64,000 bases of DNA, taken from positions 124,001 through 188,000 of the forward strand of contig JADZGB010000048.1 of NCBI GenBank assembly GCA_020854105.1, in the 5' to 3' direction. Below the pieces are notes generated by a model, which was not told where the DNA came from, did no database searches, and saw only the letters and a program-made list of their open reading frames with translations. Each line of letters begins with the position of its first letter. The stretch's first letter is position 1. Shown one piece after another: positions 43,802 through 52,682 of the stretch. Position numbers and translations under genes: made by a program. Source of the DNA: Burkholderiales bacterium (lineage in GTDB: Bacteria > Pseudomonadota > Gammaproteobacteria > Burkholderiales > SHXO01).

Positions 43802-44776
43802 TCAGTGCAGCTGCGGCTTCTTCAGGAAGTCGCCACGGTCAGCCGAGCGCAGGCGCGTGCGCATCACCGCGCCGTCGCGCACCAGCGTGAGCGGGATCTC
43901 GCTGCCGGCCGGGCCGATGCTCCACACCTTGCGGAACATGTCTCCGAGCGAGGTGACCGCCTCGCCGGCCACTTCCACCACGTGATCGCCCTGCTTCACG
44001 CCGGCGCGCTGGGCGGGACCGCCGTCGGCGAGGCCGGCCACCACGCACTGCGCGCCGGTCTGCGTGGTGTACATGCCCAGCCACGGGCGCGGCGGCCGGT
44101 CGGCCTGGCCGCTGCGCAGCAGGTCGGCGATGATCGGCTCGAGCAGGTCGATCGGCACGATCATGTTGCCCTGCACGGTCTCCCCGTCCACCGCCTCCTG
44201 CACCAGCAGCGAGCCGATGCCGATGAGTTGGCCCGCGCTGCCCACCAGCGCGGCGCCGCCCCACTGGGGATGTGCGGGCGCGGTGTAGATCGCCTCGTCC
44301 AGCACGTATTCCCAGTAGCCGGCGAACTCGCGCTTGTCCGCGATGCGGGTGCGCAGCGCGTGTGCGCGTCCGCCGTGTCCGACCAGCAGCACCTCGTCGC
44401 CCACTGCACAGTCCGCGGACGAACCGCGCGGCAGGGCGGGCAGATCCAGGCGCCCGAGCGGCTGCACCAGTCCGAAACCGGTGGCGAAGTCGTAGGCCAG
44501 GGGGAACGCCTCGATGGCCGTCCCCTTGTTGGTGGTGAGCCAGATGCGCCGCGCCTCCGTCACCAGGTAGCCGATGGTGAGCACCAGTCCGTCGGGACCG
44601 ATGACCACGCCATTGCCGACGCGCTCGGTGCCCAGGATGTCGGCAGTGAAGGCGTCCTCCGGAACCTCGGCGTGCAGCAGCACCAGTGCATCGAGCACGC
44701 GCCCGAGATCGAAGGCGCAGCTCTCCGGCGCCGGTTGCAGTTCTTCGGGAAAGGCCCACTCGGCCGGTTTGCTCAT
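43802..44776 (-). CDS. HtrA/DegP-like protein lacking the catalytic triad (pseudoprotease) with PDZ domain
   Basis: A 324-residue protein with trypsin-like fold (about 20-215) and PDZ domain (about 225-310, GLADGGPAQRAGVKQGDHVVEVAG). In active HtrA the His, Asp and Ser lie in TNxHVV, DxxxDLA and GNSGGPL; here the same places read LTIGYLVTEA, YDFATGFGLV and HPQWGGAALV, so His is Tyr, Asp is Gly/Phe and Ser is Trp. The fold-defining sequence around them is well kept (GNGVVIGPDGLVLTIGYLV), arguing for selection on a non-catalytic role such as binding or scaffolding. No signal peptide is visible, so it is probably cytoplasmic. Confidence 0.8.
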   Translation of the reverse strand: MSKPAEWAFPEELQPAPESCAFDLGRVLDALVLLHAEVPEDAFTADILGTERVGNGVVIGPDGLVLTIGYLVTEARRIWLTTNKGTAIEAFPLAYDFATGFGLVQPLGRLDLPALPRGSSADCAVGDEVLLVGHGGRAHALRTRIADKREFAGYWEYVLDEAIYTAPAHPQWGGAALVGSAGQLIGIGSLLVQEAVDGETVQGNMIVPIDLLEPIIADLLRSGQADRPPRPWLGMYTTQTGAQCVVAGLADGGPAQRAGVKQGDHVVEVAGEAVTSLGDMFRKVWSIGPAGSEIPLTLVRDGAVMRTRLRSADRGDFLKKPQLH

Positions 44777-44986
44777 GACTGTCCGTTTGGAAGTGGCGTG
44801 CGCGCACTTCGTATCCTATTGCGCGCCCGTCCAGCGTGCCCATGTTACGCGATTGGCGCACGCGGAAAAAATGGCGCCGCATGAACGCGAGGGTGCCGCG
44901 CGGCCGCGAGGTTCAACGCTGCGCCGCATCGTGCCGGCCGCAAACTGGTGTAACGTGCCGGGCTCCCTGCTTCGACCCGTCCCCGG

Positions 44987-46210
44987 ATGTCTACCTCGCC
45001 GCAGCCCGAATCGCGCTATGCCTGGACGCGCCTGATCATCGCGCTCTTCCTGTCGACCATCGGCGGGGTGGGGATGTGGTCGGTGATCGTCGCGCTGCCG
45101 GCGGTGCAGGCCGAGTTCGGCGTGGCGCGCGGCGACGCTTCCCTGCCATACACGCTGACCATGATCGGCTTCGGCATCAGCGGGATCCTGCTCGGGCGTG
45201 CCTGCGACCGGTTCGGCATCATGCTGCCCGCGCTCGCGTGCACCCTCGCACTGGCGTTCGGTTACGTGACTGCGGCGTCGGCCTCGGCGCTGTGGCAGTT
45301 CGCGCTGATCCAGGGGGTGCTGATCGGCAGCGGCAGCGCCGCCACCTTCGCGCCGCTGATGGCCGATACCTCCCAGTGGTTCACGCGCCGGCGCGGCATC
45401 GCGATCGGCATCTTCGCCAGCGGCAATTACCTCTCCGGCACGATCTGGCCACCGCTGCTCCAGCATTTCATCGCCGAGCACGGCTGGCGCGCCACCTACC
45501 AGGGCATCGCCCTGTTCTGCCTGGCCACCATGCTGCCGCTCGCGCTGATGCTGCGCCGCCGTGCGCCGGCGCCCGCGCCGAGCGGCACGGCCGCGGCGCC
45601 CGCCGTACGCCGCGCGCAGGTTCTGCCGCTGGGGATGTCGCCTGCGGCGCTGCAGACCCTGCTGGTGATCGCCGGCGTGGCCTGTTGCGTGGCGATGTCG
45701 ATGCCCCAGGTGCACATCGTCGCCTACTGCGCCGATCTCGGTTACGGTCCGGCCGTCGGGGCGCAGATGCTCTCGCTCATGCTCGCCTGCGGCATCGTGA
45801 GCCGCGTCGGATTCGGCTTTATCTCCGACCGCATCGGCGGCCTGCGCACGCTGCTGCTCGGTTCCAGTCTGCAGGGTCTGGCGTTGCTGCTGTTCCTGCC
45901 CTTCGACGGGCTGGTTTCGCTGTACCTGATCTCGGCCCTGTTCGGCCTGTTCCAGGGCGGCATCGTGCCCAGCTACGCCATCATCATCCGCGAGTACTTT
46001 CCCGCTGCGCAGGCCGGCTGGCGCGTGGGCTTCGTCATCACCGCCACCCTGTTCGGCATGGCGCTGGGCGGCTGGATGTCGGGTGCCATCTTCGACCTGA
46101 GCGGCTCGTACCGGGCGGCCTTCGTGAACGGCACGCTGTGGAACGCCCTAAACCTGGTCATCGCGCTCATGCTGCTGCGCCGGGCGAAGCAGGTGTTCGC
46201 GCCGGCCTGA
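44987..46210 (+). CDS. MFS transporter
   Basis: A 407-residue permease with 12 predicted helices, loop signature GRACDRFG between helices 2 and 3 and the matching DRIGG between 8 and 9 (FISDRIGGLRTLLLG). It belongs to the oxalate/formate-antiporter-like or monocarboxylate branch (WSVIVALPAVQAEFG start). The start ATG follows a short GC-rich gap. A substrate such as an organic acid is plausible but not shown. Confidence 0.9.
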   Translation: MSTSPQPESRYAWTRLIIALFLSTIGGVGMWSVIVALPAVQAEFGVARGDASLPYTLTMIGFGISGILLGRACDRFGIMLPALACTLALAFGYVTAASASALWQFALIQGVLIGSGSAATFAPLMADTSQWFTRRRGIAIGIFASGNYLSGTIWPPLLQHFIAEHGWRATYQGIALFCLATMLPLALMLRRRAPAPAPSGTAAAPAVRRAQVLPLGMSPAALQTLLVIAGVACCVAMSMPQVHIVAYCADLGYGPAVGAQMLSLMLACGIVSRVGFGFISDRIGGLRTLLLGSSLQGLALLLFLPFDGLVSLYLISALFGLFQGGIVPSYAIIIREYFPAAQAGWRVGFVITATLFGMALGGWMSGAIFDLSGSYRAAFVNGTLWNALNLVIALMLLRRAKQVFAPA

Positions 46211-46299
46211 AGGCTCTCACCCGGGGACTCCTCGGGGATTCCCTCAAGTTTGGAGCGGCTGCTCCGTTAGGCCCACCGTAGCCTGCCATCCCATTTCAT

Positions 46300-48288
46300 G
46301 TGAATGCCCAGGAGCGGCCTGGTGCCGCCACCGTCCCTGCCGTGAAGGCCAACGAGACCATCGGTCGGTTCCGCGTGGTGCGCATGCTCGGCCGCGGCGC
46401 ACAGGGCACGGTATTCCTCGCTTCCGACCCGCAACTTGGCCGCCTGGTGGCGATCAAGACGCTGTCCCTTGCCGGGGACAGTGCCACGGCGCGCATGCAG
46501 CGCCTGATGCAGGAGGCGCGTACCGCCAGCGGCCTGTCGCACCCGAACATCGTGCCGGTGTACGAGGTGGGCATGCTGGGCGCACTGCCCTACGTCGTGT
46601 TCGAGTACGTGGAGGGCTGCACGCTGAGCCAGCTGCTCAGGGCCGACGGCGCGATGCTGATGGCGCGCGCGGTCATCACCATGAGCCAGATCCTGGCCGG
46701 CATCGCGCAGGCCCACTCCAAGGGCCTGATGCACGGCGATATCACCCCGGCCAACATCCTCCTGTCGGCCGCGGGCGTGCCGCGCGTGACCGACTTTGGC
46801 ATCTCGCGCGACCGGTTCGCCTCGCCCGACCAGGCGCCCAGCGGCACGCTGCGCTACATGGCTCCGGAGCATTTCCAGGGTCTGGCGCCCGATCTGCGGG
46901 CCGACGTGTTCGCGCTCGGCCTGATCTTCTGGGAGATGCTCACCGGCGAGCCGGCCATCGGCGGCAGCGACAGCGTGAGCATGATCTACCAGACGCTCAA
47001 CGCGGTCATCCCGCCGCCATCGGCGAAGAAGCCCGACATCGATCCGCGCCTGGACGAGATCGTGCGGCGTGCGCTGGAGAAGGACCGGGAGGCGCGCTTC
47101 CGCGATGCAGCCGAGATGAAGGAGGTGCTGGACCGCTTCCGCGTGCCCACCGGATCGAGCGGCACCACCCAGCTCAACGCGGCCGCCACGCACAGCACGG
47201 TGGACTTCCTGCTGCGGCGCATGCGCCACAAGGCCGACTTCCCGGTGCTGTCCCAGCGCTTCCACGAGATCAACCGGCTGACCTCGGAGGAGTCGGGCCT
47301 GTCGCTGCAGAAGCTCGCCAACCTCGTGCTGCAGGACTTCGCGCTCACCCACAAGCTGCTGCAGCTGGTGAACTCCGTGGCGTACGGCGGCAGCGGACGC
47401 GTGACCAGCGTCACGCAGGCGATCCTCGCCCTCGGCCTTGAGCAGGTGCGGGTGGTCGCCACCAGCCTCATGCTCGCCACACCCCCGCGCGGCAAGGACA
47501 TGCACCCGGGCCTGCACGAGGTGCTCCTCGGCGCTTTCGTCGCCGGCGTGGTCGGGCGCAATCTCGGGCGCATGGCCGGTCTGAGCAACGTCGAGGAGTT
47601 GTTCATCTGCTCCATGTTCAGCCGCCTCGGCGAGATTCTGGCGATCTACTACTTCCCCGAAGACTATGACGAGATCGTGCGCATCGTGCGCACCCAGGGC
47701 GTGAGCGAACTGGTGGCCTCGCGCGACGTGCTCGGCATCGGCTTCGACGAACTGGGCATCGAGGTGGCGCGGCGCTGGAACTTTCCTCCCAACGTGCTGC
47801 ACGCGATGCGCGCGCTGCCCGAGGGCGTGCTGCCCGCCGCACCCACCGACAGGGAGCGCATCGCGCACTGTGCCGGGTTCGCGCGCGAACTGTGCGACGC
47901 CGCCTGGCGCACGCCGCCCCAGGAGCGCGAAGCGGTGCTGGCCGCGCTGATCGAACGCTTCCAGGCGACGATTCCCAAGGCGAACGCGCATCTGCGGCCG
48001 CTCATCGAGCACTCGCTGGAGCTGGCCCGCAAGTACTGCGGCATCATCGGCGTGGACACCCGCGGCAGCGCGCTGATCGAAGGCCTGAGCGCGTGGACCC
48101 ACCCGGCGAGTGTACCCGCCCCATCGTCGGCGGCGCCGGCGGCTGTCAGCGTCGGCGCGCGCAGCATCTCCTCCACCCGCACGCAGCGGCTGCCGACGGT
48201 CGCGAGGCCCGCGGTGGTCCCCGCCGCCGCGGCCCGCCGCGGTGCAGGCGGCTGGCTCAGACGGCTCTGGTCGCGGCTGGCCGCCTGA
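46300..48288 (+). CDS. Serine/threonine protein kinase fused to an HDOD domain
   Basis: A 662-residue fusion. The kinase domain (about 22-280) has the Gly loop LGRGAQGTVF, Lys in VAIKTL, alpha-C Glu in MQEAR, DFG in TDFGIS and APE in YMAPEHF. The catalytic loop reads HGDITPANILL: Asp and Asn are present, but HRD is HGD and the usual DxK Lys is Thr. Residues about 305-510 form an HDOD domain (LSLQKLANLVLQDFALTHKLLQLVNSVAYGG), followed by a Pro/Ala-rich tail. HDOD domains take part in signalling without the HD metal residues. The GTG start overlaps no upstream gene; an ATG start is absent nearby. Cytoplasmic. Confidence 0.88.
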   Translation: MNAQERPGAATVPAVKANETIGRFRVVRMLGRGAQGTVFLASDPQLGRLVAIKTLSLAGDSATARMQRLMQEARTASGLSHPNIVPVYEVGMLGALPYVVFEYVEGCTLSQLLRADGAMLMARAVITMSQILAGIAQAHSKGLMHGDITPANILLSAAGVPRVTDFGISRDRFASPDQAPSGTLRYMAPEHFQGLAPDLRADVFALGLIFWEMLTGEPAIGGSDSVSMIYQTLNAVIPPPSAKKPDIDPRLDEIVRRALEKDREARFRDAAEMKEVLDRFRVPTGSSGTTQLNAAATHSTVDFLLRRMRHKADFPVLSQRFHEINRLTSEESGLSLQKLANLVLQDFALTHKLLQLVNSVAYGGSGRVTSVTQAILALGLEQVRVVATSLMLATPPRGKDMHPGLHEVLLGAFVAGVVGRNLGRMAGLSNVEELFICSMFSRLGEILAIYYFPEDYDEIVRIVRTQGVSELVASRDVLGIGFDELGIEVARRWNFPPNVLHAMRALPEGVLPAAPTDRERIAHCAGFARELCDAAWRTPPQEREAVLAALIERFQATIPKANAHLRPLIEHSLELARKYCGIIGVDTRGSALIEGLSAWTHPASVPAPSSAAPAAVSVGARSISSTRTQRLPTVARPAVVPAAAARRGAGGWLRRLWSRLAA

Positions 48289-48347
48289 TCCGGCACCGCG
48301 CACGCGGGCTGCTAGACTTGACAGGACGACAACCCCCGCGCTCCGGA

Positions 48348-48764
48348 ATGACCCCACAAGAGCAGTCGCCGACGCGTCCGGCCGAAGGGCTGGTGCGCAT
48401 CACCAACATCGTCTATGGCCTGCACGCCGTGAGCCTCGTGCTGGGCGCGTTCGGTTCCGCCATGGTGATCGGTTCCTTCCTGTTCGGCTGGCCCTCGATC
48501 ATCGCGGTGGTCATCAACTACGTGAAACGCAGCGACGTGCGCGGTACCTATCTCGATTCGCACTTCTCCTGGCAGATCCGCACCTTCTGGTTCGCGCTGC
48601 TGTGAGCGGTGCTGGTTGCCGTGGTCTCCGTTCCGCTCGCTCTCGTCGTCATCGGCATCGGCACCTGGGTGCTCGGCATGTTCCTACTGGGCATCTGGGC
48701 CATCTACCGCATCGCGCGCGGCTGGCTCGCGCTGCGAGAGGGGCGCGCCATGCCCGCGGCCTGA
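48348..48764 (+). pseudogene. DUF4870-like small membrane protein with in-frame opal codon
   Basis: The frame encodes MTPQEQSPTRPAEGLVRITN and two membrane helices, reaches TGA at codon 86 (48603-48605), and continues in frame with a further hydrophobic helix (AVLVAVVSVPLALVVIGIG, then YRIARGWLALREGR) to a second TGA at 48762. Relatives have Trp after SWQIRTFWFALL, so TGG to TGA is the simplest lesion. The first part alone (85 residues) might still insert in the membrane. The 3' part is antisense to the end of the flavoprotein gene. Confidence 0.78.
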
Positions 48765-50009
48765 GAGCCAGGTCGCGGCGCCTTCTCCGGCCACGCGTCC
48801 GCTGGCGAAGCAGGCGGTAAGCAGATAGCCCCCGGTGGGGGCCTCCCAGTCGATCATCTCGCCCGCGCAGAACACGCCCGGCAGTGCACGCAGCATGAGG
48901 CGTTCGTCGAACGCCTCGAAGCGCACCCCGCCCGCGCTGCTGATCACCTCGTCCAGAGGACGCGGCGAGATCACCCGCACCGGCAGCGACTTCACCGCTG
49001 CGGCCAGACGCGCGCCCGGTGTTACGCTCTGCGTGTCGCACACTTCGCGCACCAGCCCGGCCTTCACGCCCTGGATGTCGATGGCACGCAGGCGATTGGC
49101 CAGCGACTGTCCCGGCCGCTGCCGCGCCAGGACCGCGGCGATGCGTTCCACTGGAACATCGGGGGCCAGGTCCAGGTGCAGGACCGCTTGACCGTGGCGC
49201 TCCAGCATCGTACGTAACGCGCGCGCCAGGGTGTACACCAGCGCGCCTTCGACTCCGTACTGCGACACGACGAACTCGCCACGCACCGCCGGCATGCCAT
49301 CGTCCAGGTGCGCGGCGACGCTCTTCACCGGGCTGCCGGCGAAGCGCTCGCGGAAGTGCGCGCTCCAGGCGCATTCAAAGCCGCAGTTGGCGCTCGCCAG
49401 CGGCGCGAGCGGGATGCCACGGGCCGCCAGCGGCGCCATCCAGGCGCCGTCCGATCCCAGCCGAGCCCAGCTGCCTCCGCCCAGCGCGAGCACACTTGCC
49501 CGGCTGCACACGTGCAGTACGCCGGCAGGCGTCGCGAACGCCAGGTCAGTGCCATCCCAGCCGAGAAAGCGGTGGCGCACGTGGAACCGCACGCCCTGCC
49601 GCCGCAGGCGCGCCAGCCACGCGCGCAGCAGCGGCGCGGCCTTCATGCCCTGTGGAAATACGCGCCCCGAACTGCCGACGAAGGTCGGCACGCCCAGCGC
49701 ATGCGCCCACGCGCGCAGCGCGTCGGGCCCGAACCGCTCCAGCCAGTTGCCTACGCGCACCGCCTGCTCGCCGTAGCGGCGAACGAATCGGGGCAGGGCC
49801 TCGGCATGGGTGAGATTGAGGCCGCTCTTTCCCGCCAGCAGGAACTTGCGACCGACCGAGGGCATCGCGTCGAACAGGTCGACGGCAATGCCGGCGGCGG
49901 CCAGGGTCTCGGCCGCCATCAGTCCGGCCGGTCCGCCGCCGACCACTGCGCACACCACGTTCGAGGGCTCGCCGGTCACGCCATCGACGATGTCACTTGC
50001 AGAAGCCAT
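48684..50009 (-). CDS. BaiN/HI0933-like NAD(P)/FAD-dependent oxidoreductase (TIGR03862 type)
   Basis: A 441-residue flavoprotein: FAD motif VVGGGPAGLMAAETLA at residues 22-37, then KFLLAGKSGLNLTHAE, LALGGGSWARLGSDGAW near 174, and the C-terminal FAD-binding GVFCAGEMIDWEAPTGGYLLTACFASGRVAG. The family oxidises unknown substrates; BaiN itself is a bile-acid enzyme but most relatives are uncharacterised. The last 25 residues (SQREPAARDAVDG) overlap the DUF4870 pseudogene on the other strand and look non-conserved. Confidence 0.9.
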   Translation of the reverse strand: MASASDIVDGVTGEPSNVVCAVVGGGPAGLMAAETLAAAGIAVDLFDAMPSVGRKFLLAGKSGLNLTHAEALPRFVRRYGEQAVRVGNWLERFGPDALRAWAHALGVPTFVGSSGRVFPQGMKAAPLLRAWLARLRRQGVRFHVRHRFLGWDGTDLAFATPAGVLHVCSRASVLALGGGSWARLGSDGAWMAPLAARGIPLAPLASANCGFECAWSAHFRERFAGSPVKSVAAHLDDGMPAVRGEFVVSQYGVEGALVYTLARALRTMLERHGQAVLHLDLAPDVPVERIAAVLARQRPGQSLANRLRAIDIQGVKAGLVREVCDTQSVTPGARLAAAVKSLPVRVISPRPLDEVISSAGGVRFEAFDERLMLRALPGVFCAGEMIDWEAPTGGYLLTACFASGRVAGEGAATWLSGRGHGAPLSQREPAARDAVDGPDAQ

Positions 50010-50335
50010 GCATGAGCAGAAGAAGAAGACGTGAAAGGGCTGCCAAAGGGCTGGAGCGGGTCACCCGATACGGATTCGCGCCTTCCCCCGAGCCCCTCAT
50101 CCCCAGGCATGGGCACTTCCCGACTGACGTCCGCCGTACACGACGGCACCGCCGTCCTGCGCGGCGCCTGGATTCGCATTCATCAATCGGCAAACACATC
50201 GTGCAGGAGCAGGGCGGCCGCATCTGGGCGGAGAACCTGCCCGGCCGGGGCGCGCGCTCCTCCTTCGTCCTGCCCCGCATCGCGCACACGCCCCTTGCCG
50301 CGGCGGATGCCGATTGAGCGCCTTGCCGGCAGTGC
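50010..50335. other. Gap holding a histidine-kinase remnant
   Basis: These 326 bases between the flavoprotein and YihY genes contain no intact gene; the only recognisable coding piece is the kinase fragment at 50184-50317. Confidence 0.6.
50184..50317 (+). pseudogene. C-terminal fragment of a sensor histidine kinase
   Basis: The frame reads SIGKHIVQEQGGRIWAENLP and then GRGARSSFVLP, which is the end of an HATPase_c domain after the G2 box (normally GLGLxIxKxIVExHGGRIWAENxPGxGAxFxFxLP). Nothing upstream in any frame gives the dimerisation domain or N box, so this is a decayed remnant about 44 codons long. It matches the end of kinases like the one at 54362-57017, but it is not an obvious duplicate of it. 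Confidence 0.7.
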
Positions 50336-51220
50336 TCAGGGGCGCGCGTCGCTCTTGTCGGCGAGCGGCTCGTCCGGCCGGCCCTCGCAGTGGTTGCGGA
50401 TCACGGCGTTGATCTCGGCGCCGAACAGCAGGACCGAGGCGGAAAGGTAGAAGTACAGGAGAAGGATAACGATCGCGCCGATGCTGCCGTAGGTCGCATT
50501 GTAGTTGCCGAAGTTCTGCACGTAGTATCCGAATCCCACCGAGGCGGCGATCCACACCATCACGGACAGGATCGCCCCCGGGGTGATGAACCGGAAGCGC
50601 TGGCGTACGTTGGGACCGACGTAGTACACGACCGAGACCGCGAGCATCAGCAGCAGCACCGCCACCGGCCAGCGGATCCAGTTCCAGATCGCCACGAACA
50701 CCGCGTCCATCCCCAGGCGCGCCGCAGCCCAGCCCGCAGCCTGCGGACCGAGCACCATCAATGCCGCTGCGGCCACCATCAGCAGCGCCAGACCCACGGT
50801 GTAGAGGATCGAGAGCAGATAGAGCCGCCACGCCGGCCTTCGCTCCGCCGCGTCGTAAGCCACGTTCAGCGCCTCGATCAGCGTCATGACGCCGAACGAC
50901 GCCGACCACAGCGCGAGCACGATCCCGATCGATACCAGCCCGCCGCGCGGGGTCTGCAGTTCGTCGATCACGCTGTTCACCTGATCCATCGCCTCGCCCG
51001 GCACCAGCAGCGCGGCCTGCTCGCGCATCCAGTCGAATAGCTGCGGGATGTGTAGCACCCCGAGCAGCGCGACCAGGAACAGCAGGAACGGGAACAGCGA
51101 GAAGATGATTCGATAGGCCAGCGCCGCCGCGTAGGTGGTCATGCTGTCGGCACTGAAGTCCCTGATCGCACGCTTCAAGACTTCGAGGGGCGAAAGTCCG
51201 CCGAGTCCGGCGATTTCCAT
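50336..51220 (-). CDS. YihY/BrkB family inner-membrane protein
   Basis: A 294-residue integral membrane protein (six helices). The start block DSMTTYAAALAYRIIFSLFPFLLFLVALLG and the later TYGSIGAIVILLLYFYLSASVLLFGAEINAV are the family hallmarks. Once called ribonuclease BN, YihY is now considered a membrane protein of unknown transport role, proposed in virulence and membrane fusion-like functions. Start ATG 51220. Confidence 0.93.
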   Translation of the reverse strand: MEIAGLGGLSPLEVLKRAIRDFSADSMTTYAAALAYRIIFSLFPFLLFLVALLGVLHIPQLFDWMREQAALLVPGEAMDQVNSVIDELQTPRGGLVSIGIVLALWSASFGVMTLIEALNVAYDAAERRPAWRLYLLSILYTVGLALLMVAAAALMVLGPQAAGWAAARLGMDAVFVAIWNWIRWPVAVLLLMLAVSVVYYVGPNVRQRFRFITPGAILSVMVWIAASVGFGYYVQNFGNYNATYGSIGAIVILLLYFYLSASVLLFGAEINAVIRNHCEGRPDEPLADKSDARP

Positions 51221-51581
51221 GTTCGGTGTCCCGGGTTGGGTGAGCCAAGCCTAGCAACAGCGGTGCCGCTTGCACAAGCCATTCGCGGCGATGCCGTGCC
51301 GCAGGTCCTCTGCCGCCTGAACGCGTGGCGCCCGATCACCCCTCGATCTGCGCCCCTCGATCTGCGTTGGGAGGCCCCGGCCCGAATGCTGATTGCCCGA
51401 TCGATGGGCATCGGACGACGGCATGCTCCGGCATGACGCGAACCGCGTCGCCCCGGCGCGAGCCGGGGCCCAGGCGCTCATTGCGCGCCTGCGCACCGCA
51501 GGACGCGGCATCTGCTAGCAGCCTCCGTCGGATCGGCGCGCGTGCAGGTTATGATTGAAGCCTGCACTCACGGGGTAATCC
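51221..51581. other. Divergent intergenic region with one REP-like palindrome
   Basis: The 361-bp gap between the divergent YihY and enolase-superfamily genes shows no gene. A palindrome, GTCGCCCCGGCGCGAGCCGGGGCC, at 51447-51470 is another member of the dispersed repeat family. No clear sigma-70 boxes were found. Confidence 0.7.
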
Positions 51582-52682
51582 ATGAAGATCCGGGCGATCG
51601 AGACCATCGTTCTGCGCATTCCCTACACCACCGGCGGCAGCAAGGACACCGGCGCGTGGGGCGGGCGCGCCTGGACCACGGCGGACGCGCTGCTGGTGAA
51701 GGTGAGCACCGAGAGCGGGCTGGTCGGGTGGGGCGAAGCCTTCGGCTACAACGCGATCCCGGCCACGCGCGCAGCGATCGAACAGATGATCGCCCCGATC
51801 TGCATCGGACGCAGCGCCCTGGACATCGAGCCGCTGCTGGCCGAGCTGCACGCCAAGCTGCACATCTTCGGCCGTGGCGGCCCCGTGATCTTCGGCATGT
51901 CGGGTCTGGACATCGCGCTGTGGGACATCGCCGGCAAGGCCGCCGGGCTGCCGGTGGCGCAGCTGCTCGGCGGCCGGCGCGCCGAGCGCCTGCCCGCCTA
52001 CGCGAGCCTCATCCGCTATGCCGAGCCGGCCCTGGTGGCGCAGAACGTCGAACGCGCGATGCGCGACGGGTTCCGCCACATCAAGCTGCACGAGGTGGAG
52101 GTCGCGCCCACGCGCGCCGCACGCGAGGCGGCTGGCGACTCGCTGCCCATCATGCTCGACGTGAATTGTCCCTGGACGGTGCAGCAGGCGCTGCACATGG
52201 CGCGCCAGCTCGAACCGCTCGATCTGCTGTGGCTCGAGGAGCCGGTCTGGCCGCCGGAGAACATCGCCGGGCTGGCCGAGGTGCGGGCAGCCGGTGGCAT
52301 CGCGCTCGCCTCGGGCGAGAATTTCGCCACGCTCACGCAGTACCAGCAACTGCTCGAAGCGGGCGCGGTGGACTACGTCCAGCCCAGCCCGACGAAGATG
52401 GGCGGCATCTCGGAACTCGTGCGCGTGTTCACGCTGGCACGTGTGCACAACGCGACCGTGATGCCGCATTCCTTCTACGACGGCCCCGGTCTGCTGGCGG
52501 CGGTGCACGTCAATGCCGCGCTGGGTCGCGACTCGCTGGTGGAGTGGCGCTACTTCGATCTGGAAGCGCGCCTGTACGGCGGGCACATGATTCCGCGCGA
52601 GGGCTCGATCGAGGTTCCCGACGGACCGGGCCTGGGCTTCGACCCGGATCCCGAGATCGTGTCGCGTTATCGCGTGGACTAG
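51582..52682 (+). CDS. Mandelate racemase/muconate lactonizing enzyme family protein
   Basis: A 366-residue enolase-superfamily enzyme that would abstract the alpha-proton of a carboxylate. Barrel blocks: base region RHIKLHEVEV near 165, metal ligands in IMLDVNCPW (Asp), LWLEEPVWP (Glu) and LASGENF (Glu), QPSPTKMGG, and the MPHSFYDGP block with the possible catalytic His near 300. KLH in place of KxK means its chemistry may differ from mandelate racemase; exact substrate is not predictable. It stands alone, convergent with the HAD-ATPase gene (1-bp gap). Confidence 0.91.
   Translation: MKIRAIETIVLRIPYTTGGSKDTGAWGGRAWTTADALLVKVSTESGLVGWGEAFGYNAIPATRAAIEQMIAPICIGRSALDIEPLLAELHAKLHIFGRGGPVIFGMSGLDIALWDIAGKAAGLPVAQLLGGRRAERLPAYASLIRYAEPALVAQNVERAMRDGFRHIKLHEVEVAPTRAAREAAGDSLPIMLDVNCPWTVQQALHMARQLEPLDLLWLEEPVWPPENIAGLAEVRAAGGIALASGENFATLTQYQQLLEAGAVDYVQPSPTKMGGISELVRVFTLARVHNATVMPHSFYDGPGLLAAVHVNAALGRDSLVEWRYFDLEARLYGGHMIPREGSIEVPDGPGLGFDPDPEIVSRYRVD

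Noticed and set aside
46267-48357. 696-codon minus-strand frame opposite the kinase-HDOD gene
   Set aside because: Composition is a mirror of the kinase gene; no motifs and no start signals.
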